Below, piece after piece: positions 1 through 10,539 of a stretch of DNA of 64,000 bases. Source of the DNA: Porogramme epimiltina (Eukaryota > Basidiomycota > Agaricomycetes > Polyporales > Polyporaceae). Positions within the stretch are counted from its first letter, which is position 1, and every line of letters begins with the position of its first letter. Location of the stretch: contig FTLJ01000237.1 in assembly GCA_900155495.1 (NCBI GenBank), positions 54,362-118,361 of the forward strand, written 5' to 3'. The notes under the pieces were generated by a model that was not told the origin of the DNA, made no database searches, and worked only from the letters and a program-made list of their open reading frames with translations. The position numbers and the translations under genes are program-made.

Positions 1-937
1 CCTGTCCCTTACCAGCGACCAGTACGTGCACCGCCTCTCCCACTCCGCACATCGGCGTTGATTGACCCGTTCCGGGAATAGAGGTGTTCGTGAGTTCATT
101 CACCGGCTCGGCCAACGATGGCCATGATTGATTCACACACGGCAGACCTAGCGCTAGCATGGAGCGCCATGTTGTGGTTCGATACGACAATATTCGTCTT
201 GACATTCGTGAAGGCCATACGGATGAGGGCTGAGATATCTGGAGGATTGCTTGAAACGATGTTCCGAGACGGTTCGTACCTGTGAATGATATCCATCCTC
301 GGGGCATACACTCACCCTGCCCCTCTCAAGGAACCATCTACTATGCGTAAGTGACCCTTGCGTAGAGATACATGGCGAGTAGATATTGATGACTCTCTTG
401 TCCACCGAAGTATCCTTGTTGCCGTAAACGTGGTCAACATCATCACCTTCCTCGTGCGTATAATATTTAACCTCCCGGGCAGCACAGGATGTAATTGGCG
501 ACCATACAGGTGACGCGCGTGAGTGACGTGCCGAAAGTACATCCGATCATCAGGCCTGGAGCTCACGGGCCGCTGTAACTCTTAGTCCGTCTCGCCGATG
601 AAGGGCATGGCTACGACACTGACGAATGTGTAAGCCGGCCATCTTTCGTATTGTAACGGTTCCCGGCTTCCCTGACACCCTTCTGACACCGGCGCGGAGC
701 AGGCTCTCCGTCACGCTCACCTCACGACTGATGCTCAACTTGCGAGACCCGAGCATTCAGTTCAGGCGGCGGGTCAGCGGAACGAGTCGACACGAGGGGT
801 GGTCAACAGGGCAGTTCAGCTCCAGGATGATGTCCTTTAGACGTCCGACATTGGCGAACGGCATCGACAGCGTGTCTATGGACGATCTGGGCGATTCGTC
901 CGCCGGAACGGTCTCGACGTCCACATCAAAAGTATAA
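1..937 (+). CDS. DUF6533-type membrane protein, copy 1 (5' truncated by window edge)
   Basis: C-terminal two thirds of an integral membrane protein of the fungal DUF6533 family; function unknown. Proposed exons: <1-21, 82-89, 152-271, 331-346, 411-453, 510-518, 586-629, 703-937. Exon lengths 8, 16, 43, 9 and 44 nt equal those of the two downstream copies, which is the main proof of the model. Visible pieces are a hydrophobic helix with FDTTIFVL, a GTIYYA motif, a helix around NIITFL and the juxtamembrane SRLMLNLRDPS that all three copies share. The tail after that motif is about 70 residues and differs from the other copies. The DUF6533 domain itself lies outside the window. Exon 152-271 is 9 nt shorter than its counterparts. 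Confidence 0.75.
82..89 (+). other. 8-nt microexon of DUF6533 copy 1
   Basis: AGGTGTTC between tag and gtgagt. It restores the frame between the exon ending at 21 and the one starting at 152. The same 8-nt exon exists at 2743-2750 and 6216-6223. Confidence 0.65.
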
Positions 938-1835
938 AATTCTCACAAGCCCGGTGTCTTGCATGTATAGGTGAGTGGGCTGCGTTCACAAGGCAACCGT
1001 CTCATTAACATTTGCGCAGTACTTACAGTGTAATTGTGACTGTATACAAATGAGCTTCGTTGGGCAGATCCGACTTCGCGCTCTGGACTGCGCCGCAAGA
1101 ACCCCCTGGAGGCTGGTGGTGGCGTATCGAGGGGCACATGGGTGAGGGTGCCGAGATCCCATCACGACGGGAATGAAAGTTACGTGCCCAGCATCTTGGT
1201 TTCCGAAGGACGGCCCATGTTGCAACGGGTCCGGGTCCCGTATTTTTGAATGCCGAAAGGAGGAGATCGTTTCGACCCCGATGGGCGCTACCGTTTGTCT
1301 GATCACCTCGATCAGAATCTCTTGCCGGAGAAGCTGGAGGGCTCTCGGCGGGCTCAGCAGCTACGTCTCAGGTTCACCTCCTGCGGACGGCGGACGGGGC
1401 TCAAGCGAGTGTTGCAGGTTCAGCACTCTGTTTCAGCTAGGCTCCATGGAGACGCAGTAGAAATACTAAAGACTTGGTTATACAGGAACCCGGGGAAAGC
1501 GCAGCATATACGTCACCCCCACGGGCCTACTACCATCCGGACGGGGGATGCCTATTTAGCGAACGCCGCGGCGCCTGGGAAAACGTATTTGCCTGGGCCG
1601 AGCGTGAGGACCGCTGCGCGGCACGAGCCCTGCCACCGAACTTCTGACCGTCCGACCCGCCTTGATATGATTATCGCCTCTCGAGGAGCACGCACTTGCC
1701 CCGTGAGCCTCTGTCTTGGGCCGCACTCAACGTTCAGGCAACGTCGATGCAGCACATGCTTTAACAAGGCCGACACAGCGCTGGACGCCCGACGAGTATC
1801 GCTGTCTTCCCGTTGGCCTTCCCCTCCAGGACGCC
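938..1835. other. intergenic stretch between DUF6533 copies 1 and 2
   Basis: Nearly 900 nt without a gene I can name. A plus-strand open frame runs from 1250 to 1963 and overlaps the start of copy 2 in another frame. Its middle (about 1320-1490) reads as a basic, helix-like stretch, but no family is recognisable and no splice pattern supports it. Probably promoter sequence, possibly with a gene relic. Confidence 0.4.
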
Positions 1836-4014
1836 ATGGCCTCGGAGTTCTCCACCTCAGCCGTGGTGGGGTTGTGCGTTTCCCTGTCCTTTCTTCCATT
1901 GCTATACATTGTACTGACTTGTTCATGGTTACAAAGGGCCGAGTCCATGCGCCTGAACAATAATCTGGCCGCGGCTGCGTTTGGTACGCCACATTATTCC
2001 AAGTTCTGGGGATAGTTGCTTACCTCGCGACGTTCTAGCTTTTCTGTTCTTCGATTACACCCTTACTCTGGGTCGAGAGGTCGAGCACTTTTGGAAAACT
2101 GCTAAGTTCAACCTGGTGTCGTCCCTCTTCGTTATCAATCGTTACCTCGGATTGTTGGGTCCTATTCCGGTTATTTTCGAGTATTTCGTTCCACTGGAGC
2201 CGGAGGTGAGCACACTATTTTCGAGTTGTAGCCCTTGTACCCATACAAGCACATTATGTCGACGCTAGACGTACGTTCTATCCTGCTTTCTTACCACGCT
2301 TGTGTTGACCCGTCTTCGTTTAGATGCCGACATTTTCAACGGTACCATCAGTACTACGCCCTCATAACACAGATGGTCATTGGCCGTAAGATATAATGTC
2401 TAGTCTTTCTCTGCATGGTTGCTAACGCGTTACTAGTCCTCCTCATCCTGCGCACACTGGCTTTGTACCATCGGAATAGGAAGGTGCTTATAGGTCTGGT
2501 GAGCTTATCTGCCGTTCTGGTCACCGTACGTCTACCACTTAGTTTCATGCGCGCCGTTGATTATTGACTATTTTAACGCTTAGGCAACACTCGTGGCAAA
2601 CTTCAGCGCGAAGAAATCATCGCTAGATTCCGCCTCGTCGACCCTTAGTCTCGACATCGGGTGCAATCTCTCCTTGACCGCTTCAGAGTGAGTAGTGCCC
2701 ACCCTTGATGCAAGAACTTCCCTTCTTAACTTCATATCCTAGGGGCCTTCGTAGGTTGTTTTTATTTGTGCAAACTTGCTGGAATACTGATGTGGGGCAC
2801 TTCAAGGGGGAGCAGCAGGATGGATTGCCATGTTTGTTCTGGACACGACGGTGTTCATCCTGACGGTCATTCGGACCATGCAAATGCGACACACCATGCA
2901 GACTCAAGCCATATTGGTTATCCTCTTTCGCGATGGTAGGTTTCGGACACAGCTCTTCGTATGCATGTCTAACCCAAGCTCGCTATCTAGGTACTCTGTA
3001 TTACTTGTATGTCCTTTTCCGTAGTTCAACTAGATCAAGTTGCTCACTCCGATTGCAGGGTTCTCGTTGCCGCGCTCGGGGTCAATATCGTGACTTTTAT
3101 TGTGAGTGCCCCGATACCTTCTCCAGTTTCGCGTCGTCTGAACCCTTGGGTTTGTAGGCACCTACGGTTAGTCGATATTTGCGTGTGGGCGTACCACCAC
3201 TCACCCTTTATCTTATGCAGTCACAAGACGGGAAGAGGGGAATTGCTACAACACTAGCCAATGCGTCAGTTCTAGGACCCAGTTTTACCTAGATTTTCCG
3301 TGTCCTGATCCCTATATTCGTTCTAGTTTATCGACCACACTGGTCTCGCGGATCATCCTCAACCTTCGTGACCCGAACCTCCAAAATGGTGGCCGCCGGT
3401 GGACAATGGGCACATCACACTCAGAGAGCATGTCGGGTGGAGGCCGCTTGAAGATAGTCTCTATCTGCATAGCTCCTACCGGGCACGACATAGAGATGGA
3501 CGCCATCCCGATGACTGTCACGAGCCCTCAGTCTGAACAGGTATCTCAACGACCCGAGGACGAGCTCAAATCTCAGTACTCTTCTCAACAACACGGGTCT
3601 CAGCATGGCCACAAGTCATCCATCTCGCGGCACACTTCCCAGTCGTCGTTGCCTCAATACGCACCTGAGCCACCACCGCCTCTGCCCCAACAAGGTTCCC
3701 AACACCCGACCTCGCGGTCGTCTCTGCACCATCACCGCTCAAGGTCATCCGTCCGTCGCCAAGGATCTCATCCACAGTGGGCGGGCACAAATCCGAGCTC
3801 TCCGGCAACCCCTGAGACCCCCCCACCCCCATGGTCGCAGCACGCTCGCACACCATCTTATTCGTCGCGCAATTCCCAACACAGAGAAGGGCGGCAACAC
3901 AAACACGATCATCCGTTCTGTGTGAACCCCGAGCACTGCTCGCACCGGTGGCAGATAGTTGAGGTCGAAAGACAACAAGCCCCTCCTCGCCAGGTATGTG
4001 ACCTAGAATTATGA
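1836..4014 (+). CDS. DUF6533-type membrane protein, copy 2
   Basis: Complete family member, 480 residues, function unknown. Proposed exons: 1836-1870, 1937-1983, 2039-2205, 2269-2270, 2324-2385, 2437-2525, 2584-2687, 2743-2750, 2807-2935, 2991-3006, 3059-3101, 3158-3166, 3221-3264, 3327-4014. The DUF6533 hallmark is seen near residues 30-80: FDYTLTLGREVEHFWK followed by INRYLGLLGPIPVIFEYF. About seven hydrophobic segments follow, then the shared SRIILNLRDPN. The last exon adds a long hydrophilic tail rich in Ser, Gln, His and Pro, ending in a His/Cys cluster (HDHPFCVNPEHCSHRW). The ATG context GCCATGG matches that of copy 3. Start choice is supported by the homologous first exon in copy 3. 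Confidence 0.85.
2269..2270 (+). other. 2-nt microexon (AC) of DUF6533 copy 2
   Basis: The exon ending at 2205 is in phase 0, but the next one (2324) must be entered with two carried bases to read CRHFQRYHQYY. No alternative donor or acceptor gives this. Inside the 118-nt gap stands cgctag-AC-gtacgt, which splits it into introns of 63 and 53 nt and gives Glu-Thr-Cys across the junction. Copy 3 has the same arrangement. Confidence 0.65.
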
Positions 4015-5323
4015 CACGGTGCGGGCCGGCGCTGGAAGGCTGACTGTGATTCCGCAGTGACCGCTTATATTTGGTCGACGTCGTGTACATATGTCCCGAC
4101 GCGCGCCGGCCGCCTCGAAGTCGCCGGGCTCCTTCTTTGCTCGGACTCACAGCGGATTGCGCAACCTGCCACTTTCCCTTCCATAGCGTGCTTATCGGAC
4201 AGACAGACAAATCGCCTGTGTATAATTAGCTAGCTTACCACCTTCAGGCCCGATACTAGCGCAGTTCGGATGCCTTAACGCCGCTCTTTACGTTGCCTTT
4301 TCCACCTCATATTCTTCGCGATGTCGAGGATGCCGTCGAGCACTAGCAACGTCTTGGCCGTCGGATCGGAGAATCGGTCCACGGCCCCGACGACGGAACC
4401 TAGCCGCTGTGTTTGAAATTCAAGCGCCCGCACTTCAACATGAGGGTGTCGCTTCGCGTGAGGCCAACTTGAACACCTCTCAACAATTAACACTGTACGT
4501 ATATCCTTCTCCATACCCCGCAATGAACTCGAGGTGGTCCTGAATTAGACTCCATGCTGCGTAGACTGCGAACTGCGAACTGCGGTGGGTAATCCGTCTG
4601 GCGGCTCTCAGTAACGAACTGAAGCCCATTCGTAGCAATAGATCTTCAAGTGCGGCTGCACATGACGCAGTAGCTTCCGCCTCTTGCACCGCGGATCGCG
4701 CGAAAGCTGTTCGCACGGACGCCAGCGTCGTTCCGGCAGGGGCGTCGTCCCGGTTGCGAGGACCTCTAGAACGCCGGCTTCTGGCACGGCCGCCGGACGG
4801 TGCGTATCAGAAGATCTTTTAGACTCATCGTCCTCGCGCACCCCGCCCGCTTCCTAAACTTCGCTCGCCACTCGTGTTACGAAACTGCTCCTTCTCCATG
4901 GGATCCCGCGCTGCGGGCAGGAGGATCCTACGGCGCATGTGAAAGACAATCACATTGTCCCTTGAGAAGGAGAGCGCGAGAAGCTCAGATAACGTAGGCC
5001 CTGCATAGATTTGCACCACTGTAGTCACGGATCATGCACCCGATACGACGACGGCTCCGGGCAGCCTCCCGTTTTCCAACACCCGTGGAAGTGTCCGTCT
5101 CACGGCGTCAGCGAGGGTAGCTGGGGCAAGGCGTTTCTCCTAACCTTGCTGACGCACGTTGCTAATATCTACTTAAGCGGGGGTTCTTCCTCCCTCGGTG
5201 TGGGGAGGCCCGGGTGCGCAAAAGACTTCCCGGCGTTTGGTACATAAGGACTGGCGGGGTTTGCGGGAATGGAAAGCTAATGCTTGAACTCAGGCACCAC
5301 TGCGGCTCCCTTTCGAGGCAGCC
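4015..5323. other. intergenic region with a possible minus-strand gene relic
   Basis: No confident gene. On the minus strand, overlapping open frames between about 5028 and 4275 include a helical stretch (ALEDLLLRMGFSSLL, AVYAAWSLIQDHLEFIAGYG) and then LLVLDGILDIAKNMRW. They lie in different frames and cannot be joined with normal-sized introns; the only fitting intron would be about 31 nt. This looks like a degraded or very short gene of no recognised family. The last ~280 nt before 5324 should hold the promoter of DUF6533 copy 3. Confidence 0.35.
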
Positions 5324-7046
5324 ATGGACTCGGACGCGTATGCGACGGTCACACTGTATGTCCTTGCCTTAGTTATCGAAGAAACGTACCCTGATCAACC
5401 AATGATGTCGTAGAGCCAAGTCTACGCACCTCAACAACAACTTGGCCGTCGTTGCCTTTGGTAGGCACAATTGCCCCTTTCTCATATACCGCACGCTCAT
5501 ATCATCCCCAGCGATGCTATACTACGATTATTCCCTTACGATTAGCAGAGAAATAGAGCACTTTTGGAAGGGAGCACGACTATCCTTCGCTTCCGCTCTT
5601 TTCGTGCTTAATCGCTATCTCGGGCTCCTGGGACCCATTCCCATCTTTTTCGAGTATTTTGGTCACCATGTGGGTCCTATCTCTCATTTATCTCTGGCAC
5701 AGTCCGCGAGTCCTCATATACTACTCTAGAAGTGCGATCCATTGTACTGCGAATTGATATTCAAAATAACACTTAACAACGTACACAGGTGTCGTCACTT
5801 GCAGAGATATCACCAATACTATGCTGTGATCAGTCAAGTCATTGTCGGAAGTAGGTTCCTCACCTTCCTCTGTTGGGTTGGTACTGATTACCTCTAGTGT
5901 TACTCGTAGTCCGAACGTATGCCTTGTATAACCGGAGCAGGTTGGTCCTACTCGGGCTCATTCTCTTTGCTTTCGCCCTCTTAATTGTAAGTCTCAATTG
6001 TTGCAAACGTGCCGACGGCGATGGCGGCAGCTTAATTAATGTTTGTTCTCTCGGGAAGGTAACGCTAGTGTCAGGAAATCTGAAGGCAGAGCAGATGGCT
6101 ACTTCTGACACTCCCTATTATGGAGCAATCGATTCCTGTGATCTCGCCACGACGTCGGACCAGTGAGTTCTCATACTAGGACAGTCGCTCCGCTTTTCGC
6201 TAATATGTTGTGCAGGGGTCTCCGTAGGTGTTCGAACTACTTTATGTAGCAATTAATCCTGACATTAACACCCAGGGAGCGCAATCGGATGGCTTGCCAT
6301 GCTTTGCCTGGATACCACAGTGTTCGCACTCACCTTGGTCCGCACAATCCAGATGCGTCACAATATCTATCAGCCAGGGCTTCTGATGATACTTTTTCGA
6401 GACGGTACGTTTTCACGGTGCCCTCTTCGTGTCTCTACTGATTGGTTCGTGTAGGGGCCTTCTATTACGCGTGCGTCACGATATGCACCAGTTTCCAACG
6501 GGCTAACTCGTAAATTCGCAGAATTCTTGCCTTAGCAAACGCCGGAAATGTCTTGACGTTCATGGTTAGTGCCTGTCAACGATTGTTGCTGAACGGATCT
6601 CACCATCTCTGCAGGTGCCTACCGTAAGCTTCATTCAACATCACTTGTTCTCGCTCTAAAACGATACAGGGAGGATACTGGAAAAGAGGACTTGTGACTA
6701 CGTTGGCGAATGCGTAAGTGAATCTACTTTGGTCGTTATCTCGTGGTTAGCCTGACTCTGGACTATCAATAGATTGTCAACTACCCTGGTTTCACGTATC
6801 TTTCTCAACCTGCGCGACCCTAGTCTACATGGCGGCGCTCGCGGAGGAGGAAGGTGGTCACTCTCCGGGCTATCCGAGCAGGGAGTGGAGAGCATGAGCC
6901 CGCGCATATCATTCTGCCGACCCGCCAACGGGCAACAAATATATGCACAGCCCACGAATGCAAGGCAGCTAGCAGCGGTTGCAGAGGTAGAAGAGATACA
7001 GATGGTAGAGGTGCCATCAGCGCTGCCCTCTAGGCAAGAGGTCTGA
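5324..7046 (+). CDS. DUF6533-type membrane protein, copy 3
   Basis: Complete paralogue of 338 residues, function unknown. Proposed exons: 5324-5355, 5414-5460, 5512-5669, 5730-5731, 5789-5850, 5898-5986, 6059-6162, 6216-6223, 6276-6404, 6455-6470, 6522-6564, 6615-6623, 6670-6713, 6773-7046. All introns match those of copy 2 in position and phase; eleven of fourteen exons have identical length. DUF6533 motif: YYDYSLTISREIEHFWK, then LNRYLGLLGPIPIFFEYF; later VVRTYALYNRSR and SRIFLNLRDPS. The cytosolic tail is short and lacks the Ser/Gln/His extension of copy 2. Both copies end with a similar PSRQ/PPRQ peptide, so the tail grew or shrank in the middle. Confidence 0.87.
5730..5731 (+). other. 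2-nt microexon (AA) of DUF6533 copy 3
   Basis: ctctag-AA-gtgcga between introns of 60 nt (5670-5729) and 57 nt (5732-5788). It turns CAT / G TGT into His-Lys-Cys-Arg, matching the Cys-Arg start of the next conserved block. Without it the frame breaks. Confidence 0.65.
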
Positions 7047-7360
7047 GATTACATGGCCTTTGAGGGACGACCGATGGACTTGTATACATAGCGGCACCGG
7101 ACACTCATCTTGGAGAGTAGACCATGTAGATTTAGTACATAGCACTTAGGACCATACCCAGCTTGCCTATATAATGGTAACGACATATAATGTATGTGAC
7201 GCTCGATATTATTCCGGCCTCGAACTCCACGTCGCAAGTTGCGACTATGTAGTCGCCGGAAAACGCGATCGTGTCTTGCGACGCGTCGTATCACGTGCTA
7301 CGCGTCTTCCGCAGCCGAGTTGGCGGCAGGCGAGCGGAAGGGGCGGCAAGGAGTGCCAAG
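7047..7360. other. intergenic; promoter of the proton-channel gene
   Basis: No gene seen. Holds the ACGCGT/CACGTG/ACGCGT cluster at 7281-7305, ending about 55 nt before the next start codon. Confidence 0.5.
7281..7305 (+). promoter_or_regulatory. ACGCGT - CACGTG - ACGCGT composite site
   Basis: ACGCGT at 7281-7286, CACGTG at 7292-7297 and ACGCGT at 7300-7305. ACGCGT is the MluI cell-cycle box bound by MBF-type factors in fungi; CACGTG is the bHLH E-box. The binding proteins are inferred. Confidence 0.5.
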
Positions 7361-8188
7361 ATGTCTGAACAGGACCCCCTCCTCCCTTCTTCCCCCTCTT
7401 ATTCCCCCGATCCCAGCAATTATCTCGAGGCCCAGTCGTCACCACCAGAAAGCAAATATGAACGCACTAAAAAACAGACCGCCGAAGTGCTCGAGTCTAC
7501 CCCGCTGCATTACACCGTCATAACTCTGGTCTGCCCTCTTTCTTTTCACTGTTCCGCGGCTTCTGTATTGAGGCCCATGCTAGGTCCTCATCGACTCTGC
7601 ATGTGTGCTCGCGGACCTCGCCTACACCTTCCTCTCCGCCGAGTGCACGCCCATCGAGGGCCCCGACACGCCCGTGTGGCTGAACGCACTCGCGGAAGTC
7701 TCGCTCGTGATCACGACCCTCTTCCTCGTCGAAGTTCCCGTCACCGTGTGGGCGCTCGGTGCGGGCCACTACAACCCGCTCAGCAAGACCGTGCCACACG
7801 CCGCGCTGCACTTCTTCGATGCGGTCGTCGTGTTCACGACGTTCGTGCTCGAGGTGGGGCTTCGTGGCCGCGAGCGCGAGCTCGCGTCGCTCCTCATTGT
7901 GCTCCGTTTGTGGCGACTCGTGAAGCTTGTGCAAGGTGCGTCCCTCGACGAGCGTGTTCGCGTGCACCGGAAGGCTGACGACATGGTTGTGCACTAGGCA
8001 TTGCCGTCAGCGCGGGAGAGCTTGACGAGGAGCAGGCCCGCGAGCTCGCGGAGACACGAGAGGAACTCAAGAACACACATACAGCATTACAGGCTTCCCG
8101 TGAAGAAAACCGGCAACTGCGTTTGCGCCTCTCTAGGATTGAGCCAAGTGCGAGCGAAGGTAATGAAGATACCCCCGTTTCTCAATAG
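7361..8188 (+). CDS. HVCN1-like: voltage-gated proton channel (Hv1 family)
   Basis: Predicted H+-selective channel made of a voltage-sensor domain only, 236 residues. Exons: 7361-7528, 7584-7935, 7998-8188; phases agree throughout. A hydrophilic, Pro/Ser-rich N-terminus (about 45 residues) precedes four helices. S1 carries the selectivity Asp (LIDSACVLADL, Asp60), S3 carries FFDAVVVFTTF, and S4 reads VLRLWRLVKLV, the Hv1 signature R-x-W-R. Compared with animal Hv1, the third S4 arginine is Lys and the following Asn is Gln. A C-terminal heptad-like helix (ELDEEQARELAETREELK onward) would form the dimer coiled coil. Probably a plasma- or endomembrane proton extrusion channel. Confidence 0.88.
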
Positions 8189-8939
8189 CATTGTTTGGGT
8201 TCCGGAATTCTCGAAGCGCGACGGAAATTTGGATGATGGGATGGCATCTCACGCCGGGACGTGCATGAATGTATGTGTATTTATTTAGTGAATTTATGCG
8301 TCGGAGCACGCTAGCTCCCGCTCCTGCCCCCTCCACACACCTTTCTGTTCGCCGTGGGGCCCCGTCGTGTTGTTTCCTTCATAACTCTCCGTCCCCACCG
8401 CCGCAGACGGCGTTGTCACAAGATGCCCCCCACGGTGCGCCCGGACATCTCTACTTCTAAGAAGGGGAGGGCGATTAAGCCCAAAGAAATCCATCTATCG
8501 AGGGTGCTAGTACGTAGAGATCGTGGAACCAAGCTTTACCGTTTACGCATCAGTTCAATTCGTGGTGAAGGGCATTTTGTAGCAGGCCTGGCGGCAAACG
8601 AGAATCTACCGAACAAACTCCACGGCGAGTAAAGACGCCGTGGTTGTATGGGATACATTAAGGCTAGGTATGCTATGTACATGACGTGTGTGTCGAGTCG
8701 TGAGTCGCCGCTGTAGGGCGATGCTAATAGATATATGGATGGTCTAATGGATACAGTCCGGATAGTGTGCATGCACTTAATGCTACAAAGGAGGGATGGA
8801 AAACGTGAGTGAGTAAAGTTCGACTAGCGATGTGCAGAAGTCCCTGGGCAACGCAGAGAGAAGGAACGCAAGCGTTCAATGTCCGGTCTAAACGACCAAT
8901 ACGTGAAAGACGTATGAGGAGGGCGGAGCCCCAGCGTCC
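8189..8939. other. intergenic, no supported gene
   Basis: Downstream of the proton channel and of the opposing membrane-protein gene. A 69-codon open frame from the ATG at 8423 to 8632 is basic and of no known family; I do not call it a gene. Confidence 0.4.
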
Positions 8940-10539
8940 TCACCGGGTCACCGATGAAGTGTCGCTGTCCGCGCGCACCCACTGCGAGCGTACGGAGCGC
9001 GTGACGGGCTGGTCCGGGTCGACGACGTCCTCGGGGAACATCTCGTACGAGATCGGGCGCACCGCCGGGCCGACGGGCACGACGGCGTCGCGCTCGAGGT
9101 CGATGTAGAACGTGCTCGTGGGCGACTGGCTCAGGTCGAGGCTGAGCTTCGGGTTCGCGCGGGGGGCGCGCCGGGCCTTTGCGGGGACCTTGGGGATCGG
9201 CGGCGGAGACGCGGCCGTGGACTGGGACCACGTCGACTTGAGCTTGAGCGGCCGGAGCGGGCGCACGGGAGGGAGCACGGTGCCGGGCTTGAGCGAGAAC
9301 GAGAACCGGGGGAGCGCGGCGGCCACGCGCGTGGCGGCGGGGGCGGCGAAGGGCTGGTCGACGCCGCGGCGCGCGGGAGCGGCACGCTTTGCCCAGGTGG
9401 GGCGGATGCTCTCCATGCTCGGCTTGTGCGGAAGGGCGGCCAGACGGCTTGTCCAGGTCGTGCGGCGCTCCATTGGAGACGGCACAGGCTCCGGTGAGGG
9501 TTCAGGCGCGGCGACGGGGGATGGTTGTGGGGAGGCGGGGGAAGAAGGTGCAGGGGATTCGGCGACAGGAGTGGCTAGGCGGGGGTGCCAAACGGGGGAG
9601 GCGGGAGTAGAGGGGAACCTAGGATGCGCGAGGACGGTCTCGGCAGGGGGCGTGCGCGGGGACATGGGTAGCGACTTGGTGTGCTGTGCGTAGATGGGCG
9701 TGCGGTACTGGAAGGACATGCGCTTGATGTCGACCACGTCGAAATCGGGAACCTTCTCGCGCACCCGCTGCGACCGTGGGGCAAGGGGGTCGGATGGGTG
9801 GACGAACCATGGCACGGCGACAACCGAAGTTGTCCAGACGTCCGGAATGACGGACATGTGCGTAACGGCGGTCGTCAGAAGAGAGAAGGAATAGAGCAAC
9901 ACTGGTTTAGATAGGTGAGTGGCGTTTGAGACGATAGACGTAGTGCGACGTACTGATCATGCATGAAATCCACGAGAGAGCTACGACAAGCGACGACGAA
10001 GCACAGGCGGTGACACTGATTCCTTGACAGAGTGCGGGAGGTCCGTTGACTGTAATGTCGAAGGAGCTTGCTAATAGTAGCGTGGACATGACTGCGGTCC
10101 ACGCGCATTCGATGCGAACTTTGTCAAAGGGTGTGCTTGAGAACCACGAAGCAACGAGGCAGCTGAGAGCATACGCCTTAGATGCGTGATAGGAGTAGAC
10201 TTCGAATTGTAGACTCACCCAGCCAGGATAAAAATGAGGAAACACGAGTTGACAACCACAAAAGTGGGCGCGCCAAGGACTGAGCGGAAATGAGGACACG
10301 AAACACGTAAAGAAATAATCAGCACTTACCGTCAGCCCCCAAAGATTTTATCACCGTGATATTCCATGCCGCGAATCCGAGAGTGAGGACATTAACGTAG
10401 ACTAGGATAGCTAAAGACGGGGACATGTTAGAAGCGAGTAGCTTGGGTGCATTGATCAGTGCGTACCAAAAAGGACAAAACGGAGGACGATGAACGGGTT
10501 CCGCATCTCCGTAGAGGGCTGAGGGAAGCGTTCGAACAT
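8940..10539 (-). CDS. four-helix (MARVEL-like) membrane protein with disordered tail, paralogue A
   Basis: Unknown protein of 461 residues. Minus-strand exons: 10539-10467, 10410-10330, 10279-10219, 10162-9954, 9901-8940. Four hydrophobic helices fill the first ~165 residues: VLFAILVYVNVLTLGF, PTFVVVNSCFLIFILAG, a third over SLVVALSWISCM preceded by a Cys-containing loop (PPALCQG), and a fourth ending TTSVVAVPWF. The remaining ~290 residues are Pro/Ser/Ala-rich, basic and probably cytosolic and disordered. The topology resembles fungal MARVEL-type proteins, but I infer that from shape only. Exon arrangement and key residues (W-N at the end of helix 1, PWF before the tail) match the gene at 19826-21342. 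Confidence 0.78.

Noticed and set aside
3566..4210. 214-codon minus-strand frame
   Set aside because: Shadow of the low-complexity last exon of DUF6533 copy 2.
8423..8632. Small basic open frame
   Set aside because: No domain, no splice or context support; cannot tell it from chance.
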